The notes: a model not told the origin generated them from the letters alone. Shown: positions 50,584 through 60,356, numbered from the stretch's first letter. The stretch: 64,000 bases of DNA from Curtobacterium sp. MCPF17_002 (GCF_003234115.2 NZ_CP126251.1:2976001-3040000), one strand, 5' to 3'. Translations and numbers: made by a program.

Positions 50584-52965
50584 CTACGCCGGCCTGCGGC
50601 GCGCCCGACGTCCCTCGTGCGACCACGCCGACGACGGCAGCAGGCTCGGCGGCAGCAGACGCGACCGGACCACCCGCGAACCGGACACCGATGCGTCCAG
50701 GGCGACCCGCGCCTCCCGGATCGCAGCGAGCAGCGCGTCGACGTCCACCGACGCCGCCCCGCCCGCGGCGAACCGTTCACGGTCGACCGCGTCGACCACC
50801 GCCTCGAGGTGCGGCAGCACGCCGGACGGCACCGACGGCCGGAGCCGTCCGAGCACCGCTCGCGCCGTCCGTGCCGCGGCGGCCGCGTCACCCGGTGGTG
50901 CGAGACCGGGCGCGTACCCGTGGTCGGCGACGTCGTCGAGGACCTCGCGCCAGGCGTTCACCGCCGGCGACCGAACCGAGCGCACCGCGCCGAGCCGGGA
51001 CCGTCTCCGGAACACCCGCACGACGGCGGGCGAGACCAGGAGCGCGACCGCGAGCAGCAGCCCGACGGCGAGACCGAGCGGGCCGTTGCCGCTGCCGTTC
51101 GTCGACCCGGCTGCCCCGGGCCCGGCGGACGCGGTCGGCGTCGGCGTGGCCGAGGACTCGGCGGGGGACGACTGTCCCGGCGCCGGCAGCGGCGTCTCGG
51201 GAGCAGCGGCCGACGGGGTCGACGTCGCCTCGGACGAGGACGTCGCCGCGTCGTCGGAGTCGGGCGTCGGCTCGAAGGCGACCCAGCCCGCGCCCTTGAT
51301 GTAGAGCTCGGGCCACGAGTGCAGCTGCCGGTTCGAGACCGTGTACTCGCCGTCGGCCTGCGTCGAACCGGCCCGGTAACCGACCGCGATGCGGGACGGG
51401 ATGCCGAGCGTGCGGGCCATCACCGCCATCGCGGACGAGAAGTGCACGCAGTACCCCTCGCGCGTCTGCAGGAACTTCGCGACGACGTCCATGCTGTCGC
51501 CGTCGTACCCCTGCTCGACGGGAGCGGTCTCCGAGTAGGTGAACAGGTCGCTCCGGAACCACTGCTCGAGGGCACGTGCCTCTTCGTAGTCGGTGCCGGC
51601 GGAGCCCGCGACGCGCTGGGCGGTGCGGGAGATGCTCGTCGGGAGCTTCTCCGGCAGCGCCAGGTCGGTACGGAGCTGCGCGGCCGAGGGTCGCGCGAAC
51701 CCGCGGCCGTCGGCGCGGCCGAGCAGACCTGACGCGGCGATGGCGTCGAGGTACTCGCCGGACCAGGTCGACGCGCCGTACACCTCGTACGTCGCGCCGC
51801 GCGGCGTCGCCGGCCCGGTCGACCGGACCGTGCTCGAGGTCCCCATCCAGCGCCACTGCGCGAGGTCGAGGTTCGTCGAGCGGGACTCGATCGAGACCGC
51901 CCCGGCGGGGACCGGCAGGTAGTTGCTCGACAGCCCCGTGACCCGGATCGTGACGTCGCCGCGCGCGGAGAGGCGCGGGTTCACGCCGACCGCCCACTGC
52001 TGTGTGTCAGCGGTCTCGGAGGTGCTGACGTCGGTCGTCGTCGGGACCCAGTCGCCCGTGCCGAACTCGTCGAGGTCGGCGAGCTTGAGGTACTCCGGCT
52101 GTCCGTCCGCCGAGCGGTACTGGAACACCTCGAGCTCGTTCGGCTGCCGGAGGTCCTGCCCGAGGTTGAGCAGCGTCCCCGGCCGGCCGGGTTGCACGGG
52201 TGACTGGATCGCCCCGGTCACCCCGGACAACCAGCTGGCGTTGAGCGGCACGATCGCCGGCAACCCCACCGCGACGACGAGTCCGACCACGCCGACCACG
52301 GCGGCCGGGAACGCTCGCTGGACCGGCCGGACCGACAGCCAGAGCAGCGCGAGGAACGCCAGGCCGGTGGCGATCACCAGCCCGGGCGCGGCCGGCGCTC
52401 CGGTGACGATGCCCGGGACGATGAGGATCACGAGGGCCGGCGCCGCCGCGAGTGCCGCGGTCGGGGCGACGGCGGCGAGGAACAGCGACACCCCGGCCAC
52501 CCACCCGATCGCCACCGTGACGATGAGCCGGATCGAGTCGGTCTGCGGCAGCGGCGCCGGGTTCAGGCGGATCGCGGCGAGCGTCTCCCCGAGCGCACCG
52601 TCCTTGTCGAGCCAGCCGAAGGGTTGGACGTCGTTCACCACCGCAGCGGCGCACGAGCAGACGACGAGCGCCGCGACGAGTGCGACGAACCGGACGCCGG
52701 GTGCACGGCGGCGGACGGCCAGCATCGTGACCACCAGGACGGCGGCGAGGACGACGCCGGACACCCACCAGGCAGCGCCCTGCACGAGCGGACGCATGGC
52801 GAGGGCGGCGATGAGCACGGGGACGGGTGCGAGCGCGACGACCCAGGGGTTCGGGGAGTCCGGGCGGTCCGGGCGGTCGGTCACCGGACGGCCGTCGGCA
52901 CGTCTCGGGGCACCGCCACGAGGGGCGCTCCCCGGCGCGACGGGGCGGGTGGAGACGCCGCTCAC
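50584..52965 (-). CDS. transglutaminase-like membrane protein (TgpA type)
   Basis: A 793-residue protein. The N-terminal half has about seven helices (ALAPVPVLIAALAMRPL onward). The outside transglutaminase core has TREGYCVHFSSAMAVMARTL (Cys506), NRQLHSWPELYIKGAGW (His549) and AFEPTPD, where Glu565 stands in the usual Asp place. A Ser/Thr/Pro linker and a last helix near 650 lead to a cytoplasmic C-terminal domain (DUF4129-like). With MoxR and DUF58 upstream it forms a common three-gene operon, thought to act in cell-envelope or protein maturation. GTG 52965 overlaps the DUF58 stop. Confidence 0.92.
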   Translation of the reverse strand: MSGVSTRPVAPGSAPRGGAPRRADGRPVTDRPDRPDSPNPWVVALAPVPVLIAALAMRPLVQGAAWWVSGVVLAAVLVVTMLAVRRRAPGVRFVALVAALVVCSCAAAVVNDVQPFGWLDKDGALGETLAAIRLNPAPLPQTDSIRLIVTVAIGWVAGVSLFLAAVAPTAALAAAPALVILIVPGIVTGAPAAPGLVIATGLAFLALLWLSVRPVQRAFPAAVVGVVGLVVAVGLPAIVPLNASWLSGVTGAIQSPVQPGRPGTLLNLGQDLRQPNELEVFQYRSADGQPEYLKLADLDEFGTGDWVPTTTDVSTSETADTQQWAVGVNPRLSARGDVTIRVTGLSSNYLPVPAGAVSIESRSTNLDLAQWRWMGTSSTVRSTGPATPRGATYEVYGASTWSGEYLDAIAASGLLGRADGRGFARPSAAQLRTDLALPEKLPTSISRTAQRVAGSAGTDYEEARALEQWFRSDLFTYSETAPVEQGYDGDSMDVVAKFLQTREGYCVHFSSAMAVMARTLGIPSRIAVGYRAGSTQADGEYTVSNRQLHSWPELYIKGAGWVAFEPTPDSDDAATSSSEATSTPSAAAPETPLPAPGQSSPAESSATPTPTASAGPGAAGSTNGSGNGPLGLAVGLLLAVALLVSPAVVRVFRRRSRLGAVRSVRSPAVNAWREVLDDVADHGYAPGLAPPGDAAAAARTARAVLGRLRPSVPSGVLPHLEAVVDAVDRERFAAGGAASVDVDALLAAIREARVALDASVSGSRVVRSRLLPPSLLPSSAWSHEGRRARRRPA

Positions 52966-54293
52966 CGGATGCTCCCGGCGGTGTGCGCCCCGGCGACCGG
53001 GACGACGAGGGTCCGCCAGCCGCCGCGGTCGAGGATGCCGCGGACGACCGGGTCCGGCGGGACGATGGTGGCGAGGATGCCCCGGCTCGACCCGGTGGTC
53101 GAGGAGACGAGTTCGGCGGCCTGCTCGGCGGTGCAGTGCCCCGTGACGACGGCGGTCATGCCGTGCACGTCACGGCCGCGGACGTCGGGCAGGACATCGG
53201 TGACCTCACGCGCGTCGGAGCGGATCCGGACGTCGGCGAGTCCGACGAGCACGTCCGTCAGCCCGCCGGCGTCCCCGGCGTGCCGGGTGCTGCCGGACGG
53301 GCCGTCGCTGACGAGCAGCACGCGCGAGGTCCGCGCGGCGAGGGCGCGGGCGACACTGGCGGCCACGACGACCGCGTGTTCGAAGGCCGCGTCTCCGCCG
53401 AGGTCGGACAACTCGGCGAGGTCGTCCCGGCCGAGCCGCTGGTACGACTCTCGTCGGACGTCGAGCGCGATCACGGCCTCGGGCGGCTGTGCCTGCGAGG
53501 TCTGCCGGACGTGCAGTTCGCCGCGGCGGGCGCTCTGCCCCCAGTGCACGCGTCGGATCGGGTCACCCGGACGGTAGGGACGGAGCTCGCTGTCGTCCGC
53601 CGAGCCGCCCTGACCGACCCGGCCCTCGTCGGCCGAGACGGCTCCCGCGAGCGCGCCGGTGTCGAGCGCGGCGAGCGGTGTCGTGGCCGGCACGACCACG
53701 ACCTCTTCGGCGGCGACGACGGGGCGGTCGATGCGGAGGAGCCCGAACGGGTCCTCGACGCGGATCGTCACCGGACCGACGAGACTGCGGCCGCGGTGCA
53801 TCGCGAGGGCCTCGACGTCGAGGACCGCCGGTGGCACGCGCGGTCCCACGGTCGCGTAGGTCTCGGCGGTGGACATGCTCACGAGTCCGTCGTCGAGCTG
53901 CTCCCGCACGAGCAGGGTCGACCGCGGTCCGACCGGCAGGTTCGTCCCACCGAGCGTGATGCGCTCCCGGTAGACCTCACCGACCTGCACGATGGCCCGC
54001 ACGGTGCTCCGGCTGCCGCGCAGTGGCGCGGCGACGACGAACGCCATCACGATGCCGAGCACCACGAGCACGAGCAGGAGCAGCCCCGCGGACACCGCGA
54101 CGCTCGTCGTCCCGACCAGTCCCCCGCCGATCAGCCCGATGCCGACGGCGATGACGGCCCAGCCGCGCGAGGTCGGGCGGGGGAACGGTGTCCGGCGCAG
54201 CAGCGACAGCCCGCGGCGGCCGTACCGGACGAGGAACGAGCGCACGGCACCGGCCCGCAGTGCGAACGACGACGGTGCCGGGGACCCGGACAT
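52962..54293 (-). CDS. DUF58-domain membrane protein (MoxR-associated)
   Basis: A 443-residue protein. Two helices at about 45-85 are followed by a beta region. The DUF58 signature is LRPYRPGDPIRRVHWGQSAR with HVRQTSQ after it, leading into a vWA-like domain (VIALDVRRESYQRLG) that could bind a metal ion. Its ATG shares bases with the moxR stop (TGATG) and its stop overlaps the transglutaminase GTG. The set of three is translationally coupled. Confidence 0.93.
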   Translation of the reverse strand: MSGSPAPSSFALRAGAVRSFLVRYGRRGLSLLRRTPFPRPTSRGWAVIAVGIGLIGGGLVGTTSVAVSAGLLLLVLVVLGIVMAFVVAAPLRGSRSTVRAIVQVGEVYRERITLGGTNLPVGPRSTLLVREQLDDGLVSMSTAETYATVGPRVPPAVLDVEALAMHRGRSLVGPVTIRVEDPFGLLRIDRPVVAAEEVVVVPATTPLAALDTGALAGAVSADEGRVGQGGSADDSELRPYRPGDPIRRVHWGQSARRGELHVRQTSQAQPPEAVIALDVRRESYQRLGRDDLAELSDLGGDAAFEHAVVVAASVARALAARTSRVLLVSDGPSGSTRHAGDAGGLTDVLVGLADVRIRSDAREVTDVLPDVRGRDVHGMTAVVTGHCTAEQAAELVSSTTGSSRGILATIVPPDPVVRGILDRGGWRTLVVPVAGAHTAGSIR

Positions 54294-55285
54294 CAGGAAC
54301 GGACGGGGGCCGCCGTGAAGGGCACGGCGGTGTCGGACACGATGCGGATCACGATCTCGCGGGCGGTGTCGTCACCGGTGCCGCCGAGGCCGCGTGCGAC
54401 CGGGACGAGACGGTGGGCGAGGATCACCGGCGCGAGGGCGGCGACGTCGTCCGGGGTGACGAACGGACGGCCGAGCAGTGCCGCGTGGGCGCGTGCAGCC
54501 TGGGCGAGGTGCAGGGTGGCCCGTGGGCTCGCGCCGAGCACGATGTCCGGGTGGGTGCGCGTGGCCCGGACGATCGCGACGATGTACGCCTCGACGTCGG
54601 GTGCGACGTGCACGGTGCGGACCGAGTGGATGAGGTCGCGGAGCGTGTTCACGTCGACGATCGGCCGGACGTGGGCGAGCGGGTCGCCGCCACCGCGGTT
54701 CGTGAGCATCTGGCGCTCGGAGTCGGCGCTGGGGTACCCCATCGTGAGACGCGCCATGAAGCGGTCGCGCTGCGCCTCGGGCAGCGGGTAGGTGCCCTCC
54801 ATGTCGATCGGGTTCTGCGTCGCGACGATCATGAACGGGCTGTCCAGCTTGCGCGTGACGCCGTCGACGGTGACCTGCGCCTCGGCCATCGCCTCGAGCA
54901 GTGCGGACTGGGTCTTCGGGCTGGTGCGGTTGATCTCGTCGCCGATGACGACGTTCGCGAACACCGGTCCGGGCGAGAACCGGAACGTGCCGGAGGACTG
55001 GTCGAAGATGTTCACGCCGGTGACGTCGGACGGCAGCATGTCCGAGGTGAACTGGATGCGGTTCACCGATCCGCCGACGGACGCGCCGAGCGCCTTCGCG
55101 AGCACGGTCTTGCCGACGCCGGGGACGTCCTCGACGAGCAGGTGCCCCTCGGCCAGCATGACGGTCAACGCGGTGCGGATGGCCTCGCGCTTGCCGTCGA
55201 TCACCGTGGCGACGGCGCCGATGATGTCGTCGCCGACGTCGCGGATGCGGTCGATGGGGAAGGCGGGGTCGGTCGGTTCCGGCAC
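54293..55285 (-). CDS. MoxR-family AAA+ ATPase
   Basis: A 330-residue ATPase. Walker A GVGKT in LVEDVPGVGKTVLAKALGAS, Walker B FANVVIGDEINRTSPKTQSA, sensor I VATQNPIDMEGTYPLPEAQR and arginine-finger DRFMARL. It acts as a chaperone-like ATPase for its DUF58/vWA partner. GTG 55285 is the start of the operon. No obvious operator was found upstream. Confidence 0.95.
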   Translation of the reverse strand: MPEPTDPAFPIDRIRDVGDDIIGAVATVIDGKREAIRTALTVMLAEGHLLVEDVPGVGKTVLAKALGASVGGSVNRIQFTSDMLPSDVTGVNIFDQSSGTFRFSPGPVFANVVIGDEINRTSPKTQSALLEAMAEAQVTVDGVTRKLDSPFMIVATQNPIDMEGTYPLPEAQRDRFMARLTMGYPSADSERQMLTNRGGGDPLAHVRPIVDVNTLRDLIHSVRTVHVAPDVEAYIVAIVRATRTHPDIVLGASPRATLHLAQAARAHAALLGRPFVTPDDVAALAPVILAHRLVPVARGLGGTGDDTAREIVIRIVSDTAVPFTAAPVRS

Positions 55286-55390
55286 GCAGGCCTCCTCGTC
55301 TCGGGACAGGTGTCGTGCATGCTACAGCGGCCCGGTGACAGCCCCCGGAGTGTGCGCCGCCGACTGCACACCAGGACACAGCCGTACAAG

Positions 55391-55488
55391 AGGCGCTTCC
55401 GCTCGTAGGAGGTGGTTTCGCGCATAGGAGGCCGGGAAAACCGACCTCCTATGCGCGATCCGGCCCCCTACGCGCGATTCGGCCTCAC
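55391..55488. repeat. cluster 3 of a 19-bp inverted repeat family
   Basis: Two forward units (CTTCCGCTCGTAGGAGG, TTTCGCGCATAGGAGGC) face two reversed 19-bp units (ACCTCCTATGCGCGATCCG and GCCCCCTACGCGCGATTCG) across the centre GGGAAAACC. It ends on the stop codon of the isomerase gene. Same unit as clusters at 1905 and 14440. Confidence 0.78.
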
Positions 55489-56483
55489 CCGGTACGACGC
55501 GCGTCCGCCGCGCGGAGCACCGTGGCGGCGACCGCGACGCCCTCCTCGCGCCCGAGCTCGGTGTCCTCGTGCTCGATGTTCACCCACATGTCCGGGTCGA
55601 CCTCGTGCAGGGCCTCGAGGAACTGCGACCAGTAGGCCTCGTCGTGGCCCTTCCCGAGCGCGACGAAGTCCCACGCCGACGGCTTCGGCCACTCGTTCGC
55701 CCACTCGTCGCCGCCGAGGTTCGTGCGCTCCTCGTCCGGGGACAGCCGGCGGAACGAGTTGTCGAGCACGCCGTTGATCGCCGCGTGCGGGTTGATCCGG
55801 ACGTCCTTCGCGGCGGCGTGGAACACCAGCGGGCCGAGGTCACGGACGACGTCGACCGGGTGCATCTGCTGCCAGAACAGGTGCGACGCGTCGAGTTCGA
55901 CCCCGACGTTCGTCAGTCCCCCGCGCGAGACGAGCTCGCGGATCGTCGCCGGGTTGAACACGACGTTCTGCGGGTGCAGTTCCAGCGCGACCTTGACCCC
56001 GTGCTCCCGGGCAAGCGCGTCGATCTCCTGCCAGAACGGCACGGCGACGCTCCACTGGTACTCGATGACGTCGAGCGCGGCGGAGTTCCACGCGTTGACG
56101 ATCCAGTTCGGCCTCGTGCCACCCGGCTCGCCGGCGGGCAGCCCGGACATCGTGACGACACGGTCCTGACCGAGGCGGGCGGCGAGCCGGATGCTGCGGC
56201 GGAGGTCCTCGGCGTGGGCGTCCCCGATCGCCCGATCCGGGTGCAGGGGGTTGCCGTTGCAGTTCAGCCCCGCGATGGAGACACCGATGCCGTCGAACTG
56301 GGCGAGGAAGGCGTCGCGTGCTGCGTCGTCGACCAGGATCTCGTCGATCGAGGGCACGTGCACCGGTGGCAGGAACCCGCCGGTGTTCAGCTCGATGCCG
56401 GTGAGGCCGTTGTCCGCGATCGCCGCGAGGGCGGAGGCGAGGGGGCGATCGTGGAAGATCGCGTTGTACAGACCGAGCTTCAT
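55485..56483 (-). CDS. sugar phosphate isomerase/epimerase (TIM barrel)
   Basis: A 332-residue protein. KLGLYNAIFHDRPLASALAA opens it. Predicted metal ligands are in VKVALELHPQNVVFN (Glu), VGVELDASHLFWQQ (Asp, His), LVFHAAAKDVRINP (His) and MWVNIEHEDTELG (Glu). ATG 56483 overlaps the oxidoreductase stop (ATGA). It probably works with that enzyme on a sugar or cyclitol. The last codons lie within repeat cluster 3. Confidence 0.92.
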   Translation of the reverse strand: MKLGLYNAIFHDRPLASALAAIADNGLTGIELNTGGFLPPVHVPSIDEILVDDAARDAFLAQFDGIGVSIAGLNCNGNPLHPDRAIGDAHAEDLRRSIRLAARLGQDRVVTMSGLPAGEPGGTRPNWIVNAWNSAALDVIEYQWSVAVPFWQEIDALAREHGVKVALELHPQNVVFNPATIRELVSRGGLTNVGVELDASHLFWQQMHPVDVVRDLGPLVFHAAAKDVRINPHAAINGVLDNSFRRLSPDEERTNLGGDEWANEWPKPSAWDFVALGKGHDEAYWSQFLEALHEVDPDMWVNIEHEDTELGREEGVAVAATVLRAADARRTG

Positions 56484-57685
56484 GCGTTGACCGCTTCCGT
56501 GATCGTCTCCGTCGATCCCCCGGCCGCGGCGGACCGTGCCACCGCGTCGAGGACCTCCATGTTGTGCACACCGTCGTCGAAGGTGGCGTTCGCCGGCAGG
56601 GCATCGGCCGCGCCGGTCACCTCGTCGAGGAATGCGCGTGCCTGGTACTCGAACATCTGGTTCTGCCCCCAGCCGACACCGGGCGCGTCCATCGCCATGC
56701 CGCCGGCGACGTACGGGTGGTCCGGGCCGAGCACGACCTGGCGGTAGCCCCCGAGCCGTGCGCCGTCGGACTGCAGTGCGAGGCCGATCTCGGACGCGCG
56801 CTCCTGGTCCCAGCGGGCGGCGCCGTTCTCGCAGAACACCTCGATGACGAGCCCGTTCGGGTGCGCCGTCGCGACCCGGGAGACCTCGAGCGACCCGACC
56901 ACCGAGCCGTCGCCGAAGCGGGCGTTGAACGTCGCGTAGTCGTCGTTCTCGACGTCGGCGAACTCGCCCGTCAGCGGGACGGCCTGGCCGCGGAGCGCGA
57001 ACCCCGCGGCGATCGGGCGCTTCGTGACGGCGGTCGTGAACATGCCACCGTTGACGCTCTGCACCTCGCCCGCGAGGAACTCCGCGACGTACGCCAGGTG
57101 CGAGCCGACGTCGGCGAGCGCGCCGGTGCCGGGAGCGCCGGCGAAGCGCCACGAGAACGGGACGTCGGGCGACGAGCCGTAGTCGGTCCAGTACCGTCCG
57201 GAGACGTGCAGGACCCGGCCGAGGGTGCCGTCCTCGACGAGCTGCTTGATCGCGGCGAGGCCGGGTGCGCGACGGTAGGTGAAGCCCACGCGTGCCGTCT
57301 GCCCGCGGTCGGCGGCGAGTGCCGCAGCGGCGGCCATGGCCCGGGCGTCCTCGAGCGAGTCGGACAGCGGCTTCTCGCACAGCACGTGCTTGCCGGCGGC
57401 GAGCAGGCCCTCGACGATCTCGCGGTGCAGCGTGTTCGCGACGACGACGCTCACGACGTCGATGTCGTCCGCCGCCGCGATGGCCCGCCAGTCGGTGTCG
57501 TGCCGGGCGTACCCGAAGCGCTGCGCGGCCTCGGCGGCCAGCGGCTCGTACACGTCGCCGATCGACACGAGCCGCACCGGCGGCAGGGTCGACCCGAACA
57601 GGGACGGTGCGTTCCGCCACGCGGCCATGTGGGCCTTGCCCGCCATGCCCGCCCCGATGACGGCGACGCCGATGCTGTCGCTCAT
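56480..57685 (-). CDS. Gfo/Idh/MocA-family oxidoreductase
   Basis: A 401-residue dehydrogenase. VAVIGAGMAGKAHMAAWRNA is the cofactor loop, VVVANTLHREIVEGLLAAGK precedes HVLCEKPLSDS (EKP lysine), and GTGALADVGSHLAYVAEFLA has the D-x-G-x-H. The GWGQNQMFEYQARAFLDEV end is typical of inositol/LacI-linked members. ATG 57685 is preceded by GGGGAGAG. Divergent from the LacI gene at 57796 across a perfect 20-bp operator. Confidence 0.93.
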   Translation of the reverse strand: MSDSIGVAVIGAGMAGKAHMAAWRNAPSLFGSTLPPVRLVSIGDVYEPLAAEAAQRFGYARHDTDWRAIAAADDIDVVSVVVANTLHREIVEGLLAAGKHVLCEKPLSDSLEDARAMAAAAALAADRGQTARVGFTYRRAPGLAAIKQLVEDGTLGRVLHVSGRYWTDYGSSPDVPFSWRFAGAPGTGALADVGSHLAYVAEFLAGEVQSVNGGMFTTAVTKRPIAAGFALRGQAVPLTGEFADVENDDYATFNARFGDGSVVGSLEVSRVATAHPNGLVIEVFCENGAARWDQERASEIGLALQSDGARLGGYRQVVLGPDHPYVAGGMAMDAPGVGWGQNQMFEYQARAFLDEVTGAADALPANATFDDGVHNMEVLDAVARSAAAGGSTETITEAVNA

Positions 57686-57711
57686 GTTCTCTCCCCGAGA
57701 AGTCGGTGCTG

Positions 57712-57731
57712 CTTCTGGAACGTTCCAGAAG
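57712..57731. promoter_or_regulatory. perfect 20-bp palindromic LacI operator
   Basis: CTTCTGGAACGTTCCAGAAG reads the same on both strands, with central CG and TGGAACGTTCCA as in many LacI sites. It lies 26 bp upstream of the oxidoreductase ATG and 64 bp upstream of the LacI GTG, so it probably controls both. Confidence 0.88.
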
Positions 57732-57795
57732 ATGTCGGTAGACTGTAGCCGCATCAGCCCATGTCCTGTCAAGCGCTCCACCCGGAAGGATCCGC

Positions 57796-58794
57796 GTGTC
57801 CCCTCGCCCGCCGACGATCATCGACGTCGCGGCCCGCGCGGGCGTCTCGAAGTCCCTGGTGTCGATGGTGATGCGCGACGACCCCGGTGTCTCCGAGACC
57901 CGCCGCACTGCCGTCCTCGCCGCCGCCGCGGAACTCGGCTACCGACCGAACCGCGCCGCCGCGATCCTCGCCGGCACGCGCACCCGGACGATCGGCGTCG
58001 TCGTCGACGACTTCCGGAACCCCTGGTACGTCCCGATGCTCGACGGCGTCCGGGAGGCCCTCGCCCCGCACGGCCTCCGCCTCACCCTGGCGGACACGCT
58101 CGCGAACGCCCACCTCGGGTCATCGCCGTTCGACGACCTCGTCTCCCTCCGGGTCGACGGCGTGGTGCTCGCCGCCGAGGGCTTCCCCGACCTCGTCGTC
58201 CCCGCAGACACCCCCGTGGTCATCGCCGGGGAACGCGCCGACGTGCCGGGTGGGCTGGACGTCGTCGCCTCCGACGAAGCAGCCGGCGGCCGGTTGGCAG
58301 CGGAGCACCTCATCGGTCTGGGTCACCGCCGCATCGTCCACGTCACCGGCTCTGGAGGCCCGGCTGCCGTCCGGCGCGCGGCCACCGTCGCGCGGCTGGT
58401 CGAGTCCGGCATCCCGCCGCTGGTGTTCGGCGAGGGGCCGACCTCGGAGCAGACCGGCTACGCGGCCACCCGGCGCGCACTCGAGGACCACCCGGACCTG
58501 ACCGCGGTGTTCGCCGCGAACGACGTGATGGCGATGGGGGCGATCGCCGCGGTGCGTGAGGCCGGGCTCCGGGTCCCCGAGGACGTCTCCGTGATCGGCA
58601 ACGACGAGACCCCGCTCGCGTCGTCACCACTGCTGCGCCTGACGACGGTGGATCCGCACAACGACGAGGTCGGCCGTCTGGCTGCGACCCGGCTCGTCGA
58701 GCGCATCGGGGCCGCGCACCACGCCGCACCGACACGGACGCTCGTGCCGCCGTCCCTCGTCATCCGCTCGACCACCGCTCCCCCGCCCCGCTGA
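57796..58794 (+). CDS. LacI-family repressor
   Basis: A 332-residue protein. HTH TIIDVAARAGVSKSLVSMVM at about 7-26, hinge NRAAAILAGTRTRT, then the sensor domain with VDDFRNPWYVPMLDGVREAL and VFAANDVMAMGAIAAVREAG. GTG 57796 follows GGAAGGA. The likely targets are itself and the divergent oxidoreductase/isomerase operon. Inducer unknown; a cyclitol or rare sugar is plausible. Confidence 0.94.
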   Translation: MSPRPPTIIDVAARAGVSKSLVSMVMRDDPGVSETRRTAVLAAAAELGYRPNRAAAILAGTRTRTIGVVVDDFRNPWYVPMLDGVREALAPHGLRLTLADTLANAHLGSSPFDDLVSLRVDGVVLAAEGFPDLVVPADTPVVIAGERADVPGGLDVVASDEAAGGRLAAEHLIGLGHRRIVHVTGSGGPAAVRRAATVARLVESGIPPLVFGEGPTSEQTGYAATRRALEDHPDLTAVFAANDVMAMGAIAAVREAGLRVPEDVSVIGNDETPLASSPLLRLTTVDPHNDEVGRLAATRLVERIGAAHHAAPTRTLVPPSLVIRSTTAPPPR

Positions 58795-58811
58795 CCGCGG
58801 GCCGGCCAGGA

Positions 58812-59807
58812 TCAGCTCGGCAGCGCCAGGGTGCCGAGGGACCAGAGCGCGACGCCGTGCAGCCCGAGGTCCTCCGCCAGGTCGACGCGGGCCCGGTAGG
58901 AGCGGGCGTCCGACCAGTGCAGCTCGCGGCCGTCGTCGAGCGAGGCCGACCACTCCCCGTTCCGCGCCGACCACCGTGCGCGGTCGCCGGCGGCCTTCCG
59001 CGCCTGCGCCGGGGAGACCTGCGCGTCGCCGCTCCCACCCCACACGTAGCCGTAGCCCGCGATCCCGAGGTCGATCCGGTCGGCGGGCAGCCCCTCGGCC
59101 TCCGCCGCGCGGACGACCCGCGCGGCCCAGGGCAGCGCGCCGACCGTTCCGGGGCCGCTCCACGGGCCGTGCTGGTCGTAGGTCATCAGGACGAAGCGGT
59201 CGACGTGGTCCGCGAGTGCGCCGAGGTCGTAGCCGGTGTCCCGGTACCCGTCCGCGCTCGTCGAGGCCATCACCGCGATCGAGGTCTCCGCGTCGTCGCC
59301 GAGTGCGTCGTGCACCGCCGTCCGGAGCGCCGCCGCGAAGGCCACGAGCCCGGCGCGGTCGCGGCTCCGGAGCGACTCGAGGTCGATCTGCACCCCGGCC
59401 ATGTGCTGCTCGGACGCGAGCTCGGCCAGCCGGGCGGCCACCTCATCCCGGTGGTCCGGGTCGGACAGCAGCGCCGTGCCGATCTCGGGCGAGAAGTCCC
59501 CGAGGGACTCGGAGTAGTTGCTGACGAGCAGCTCCGGGGCCGCACCGCCCGTCCTGGCCGTCCGTGCGAGCGCGCCCACGCCCGACGGGAGGTCGTTCAG
59601 CCCGGCGCCGTCCTCGGCGACCGTGACGCCGTCGATGCCGATCGTGGCCGAGCGCCCGGCGGCGTCGGACACCCGTGCAGCCGATTCGTCGCCGGGCTCG
59701 ACGTACGCCTCGACCGCCGGCCCGCCCGTGCCGTCGTCGGTGGCGCAGCCGCCGAGCACGGCCGCGAGCACGAGCGCTCCGGCGACCACGAGACCTGTCC
59801 GCCGCAT
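58812..59807 (-). CDS. lipoprotein with GH18-like glycosyl hydrolase domain
   Basis: A 331-residue protein. Signal with lipobox LGGC (Cys21), then a short linker. The barrel shows HMAGVQIDLESLRSRDRAGL, which carries the D-x-E ending of the GH18 active site, VDRFVLMTYDQHGPWSGPGT, the usual Y-D strand, and GIAGYGYVWGG. This resembles the YaaH/spore-peptidoglycan hydrolase-like GH18 branch. The fuller DxxDxDxE motif is not intact, so activity is uncertain. It converges with the LacI gene, 17 bp between stops. Confidence 0.85.
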   Translation of the reverse strand: MRRTGLVVAGALVLAAVLGGCATDDGTGGPAVEAYVEPGDESAARVSDAAGRSATIGIDGVTVAEDGAGLNDLPSGVGALARTARTGGAAPELLVSNYSESLGDFSPEIGTALLSDPDHRDEVAARLAELASEQHMAGVQIDLESLRSRDRAGLVAFAAALRTAVHDALGDDAETSIAVMASTSADGYRDTGYDLGALADHVDRFVLMTYDQHGPWSGPGTVGALPWAARVVRAAEAEGLPADRIDLGIAGYGYVWGGSGDAQVSPAQARKAAGDRARWSARNGEWSASLDDGRELHWSDARSYRARVDLAEDLGLHGVALWSLGTLALPS

Positions 59808-59832
59808 CACGCGCTCACCGTAGCGCGCGCGT

Positions 59833-59853
59833 GGGAGGCGAGCCGCGCCTCCC
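59833..59853. terminator. short hairpin downstream of the MarR gene
   Basis: GGGAGGCG (59833-59840) pairs with CGCCTCCC (59846-59853). It ends 21 bp before the MarR stop on the other side and stands between two minus-strand genes, so it may separate them. Confidence 0.55.
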
Positions 59854-59874
59854 GGCCGGGGCGTGATCCCGTCG

Positions 59875-60324
59875 TCAGACGGTGGCACCCTCGAGCCGGT
59901 CGACGGCGACGGCGAGTTCCTCGAGTTCCGGGACGTCGCGCGCTTCGGCGAGCGCTTCCTCGACCGCCGCGGCGTGGATCGGCGTGGCCGCGTCGAGCAG
60001 TGCCTGCCCTGCGTGGGTGAGTTCGGTGTAGAGCCCGCGGCGGTCGTCGGCGCAGAGGACGCGGGTGAGGAGCGCGCGTTCCTCCAACCGGTTCACCAGG
60101 CGGGTGGTGGCGCTGGGGCTGAGCGCTGCGGCCCGGGCGAGCTGCTGCATCCGCATGTGGAAGCCGTCTTGACGGCGAAGGGCATCGAGGACCGTGAACT
60201 CGACGACGGACAGGTCGACCTCGCGCAGGGCCCGTTCGAGCCGCGTCTCGATGAGCCCGTGCAGGGCGGCGAGGGTGCGCCAGCCGTGGGCGCGGACGGC
60301 GACGGACGTGTCGTCGACGGACAT
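59875..60324 (-). CDS. MarR-family regulator
   Basis: A 149-residue winged-HTH protein: VEFTVLDALRRQDGFHMRMQ, then QLARAAALSPSATTRLVNRL as HTH and the wing LCADDRRGLYTELT. GGAGG lies four bases before ATG 60324. Divergent from the MFS transporter at 60493, with an ordered array of five repeats between them. It has no cysteine at the N-terminus, so it is probably a ligand sensor, perhaps for a drug exported by the MFS pump. Confidence 0.93.
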   Translation of the reverse strand: MSVDDTSVAVRAHGWRTLAALHGLIETRLERALREVDLSVVEFTVLDALRRQDGFHMRMQQLARAAALSPSATTRLVNRLEERALLTRVLCADDRRGLYTELTHAGQALLDAATPIHAAAVEEALAEARDVPELEELAVAVDRLEGATV

Positions 60325-60356
60325 GGGACCTCCAGCGGGGCGTTCGGGCGGGACGT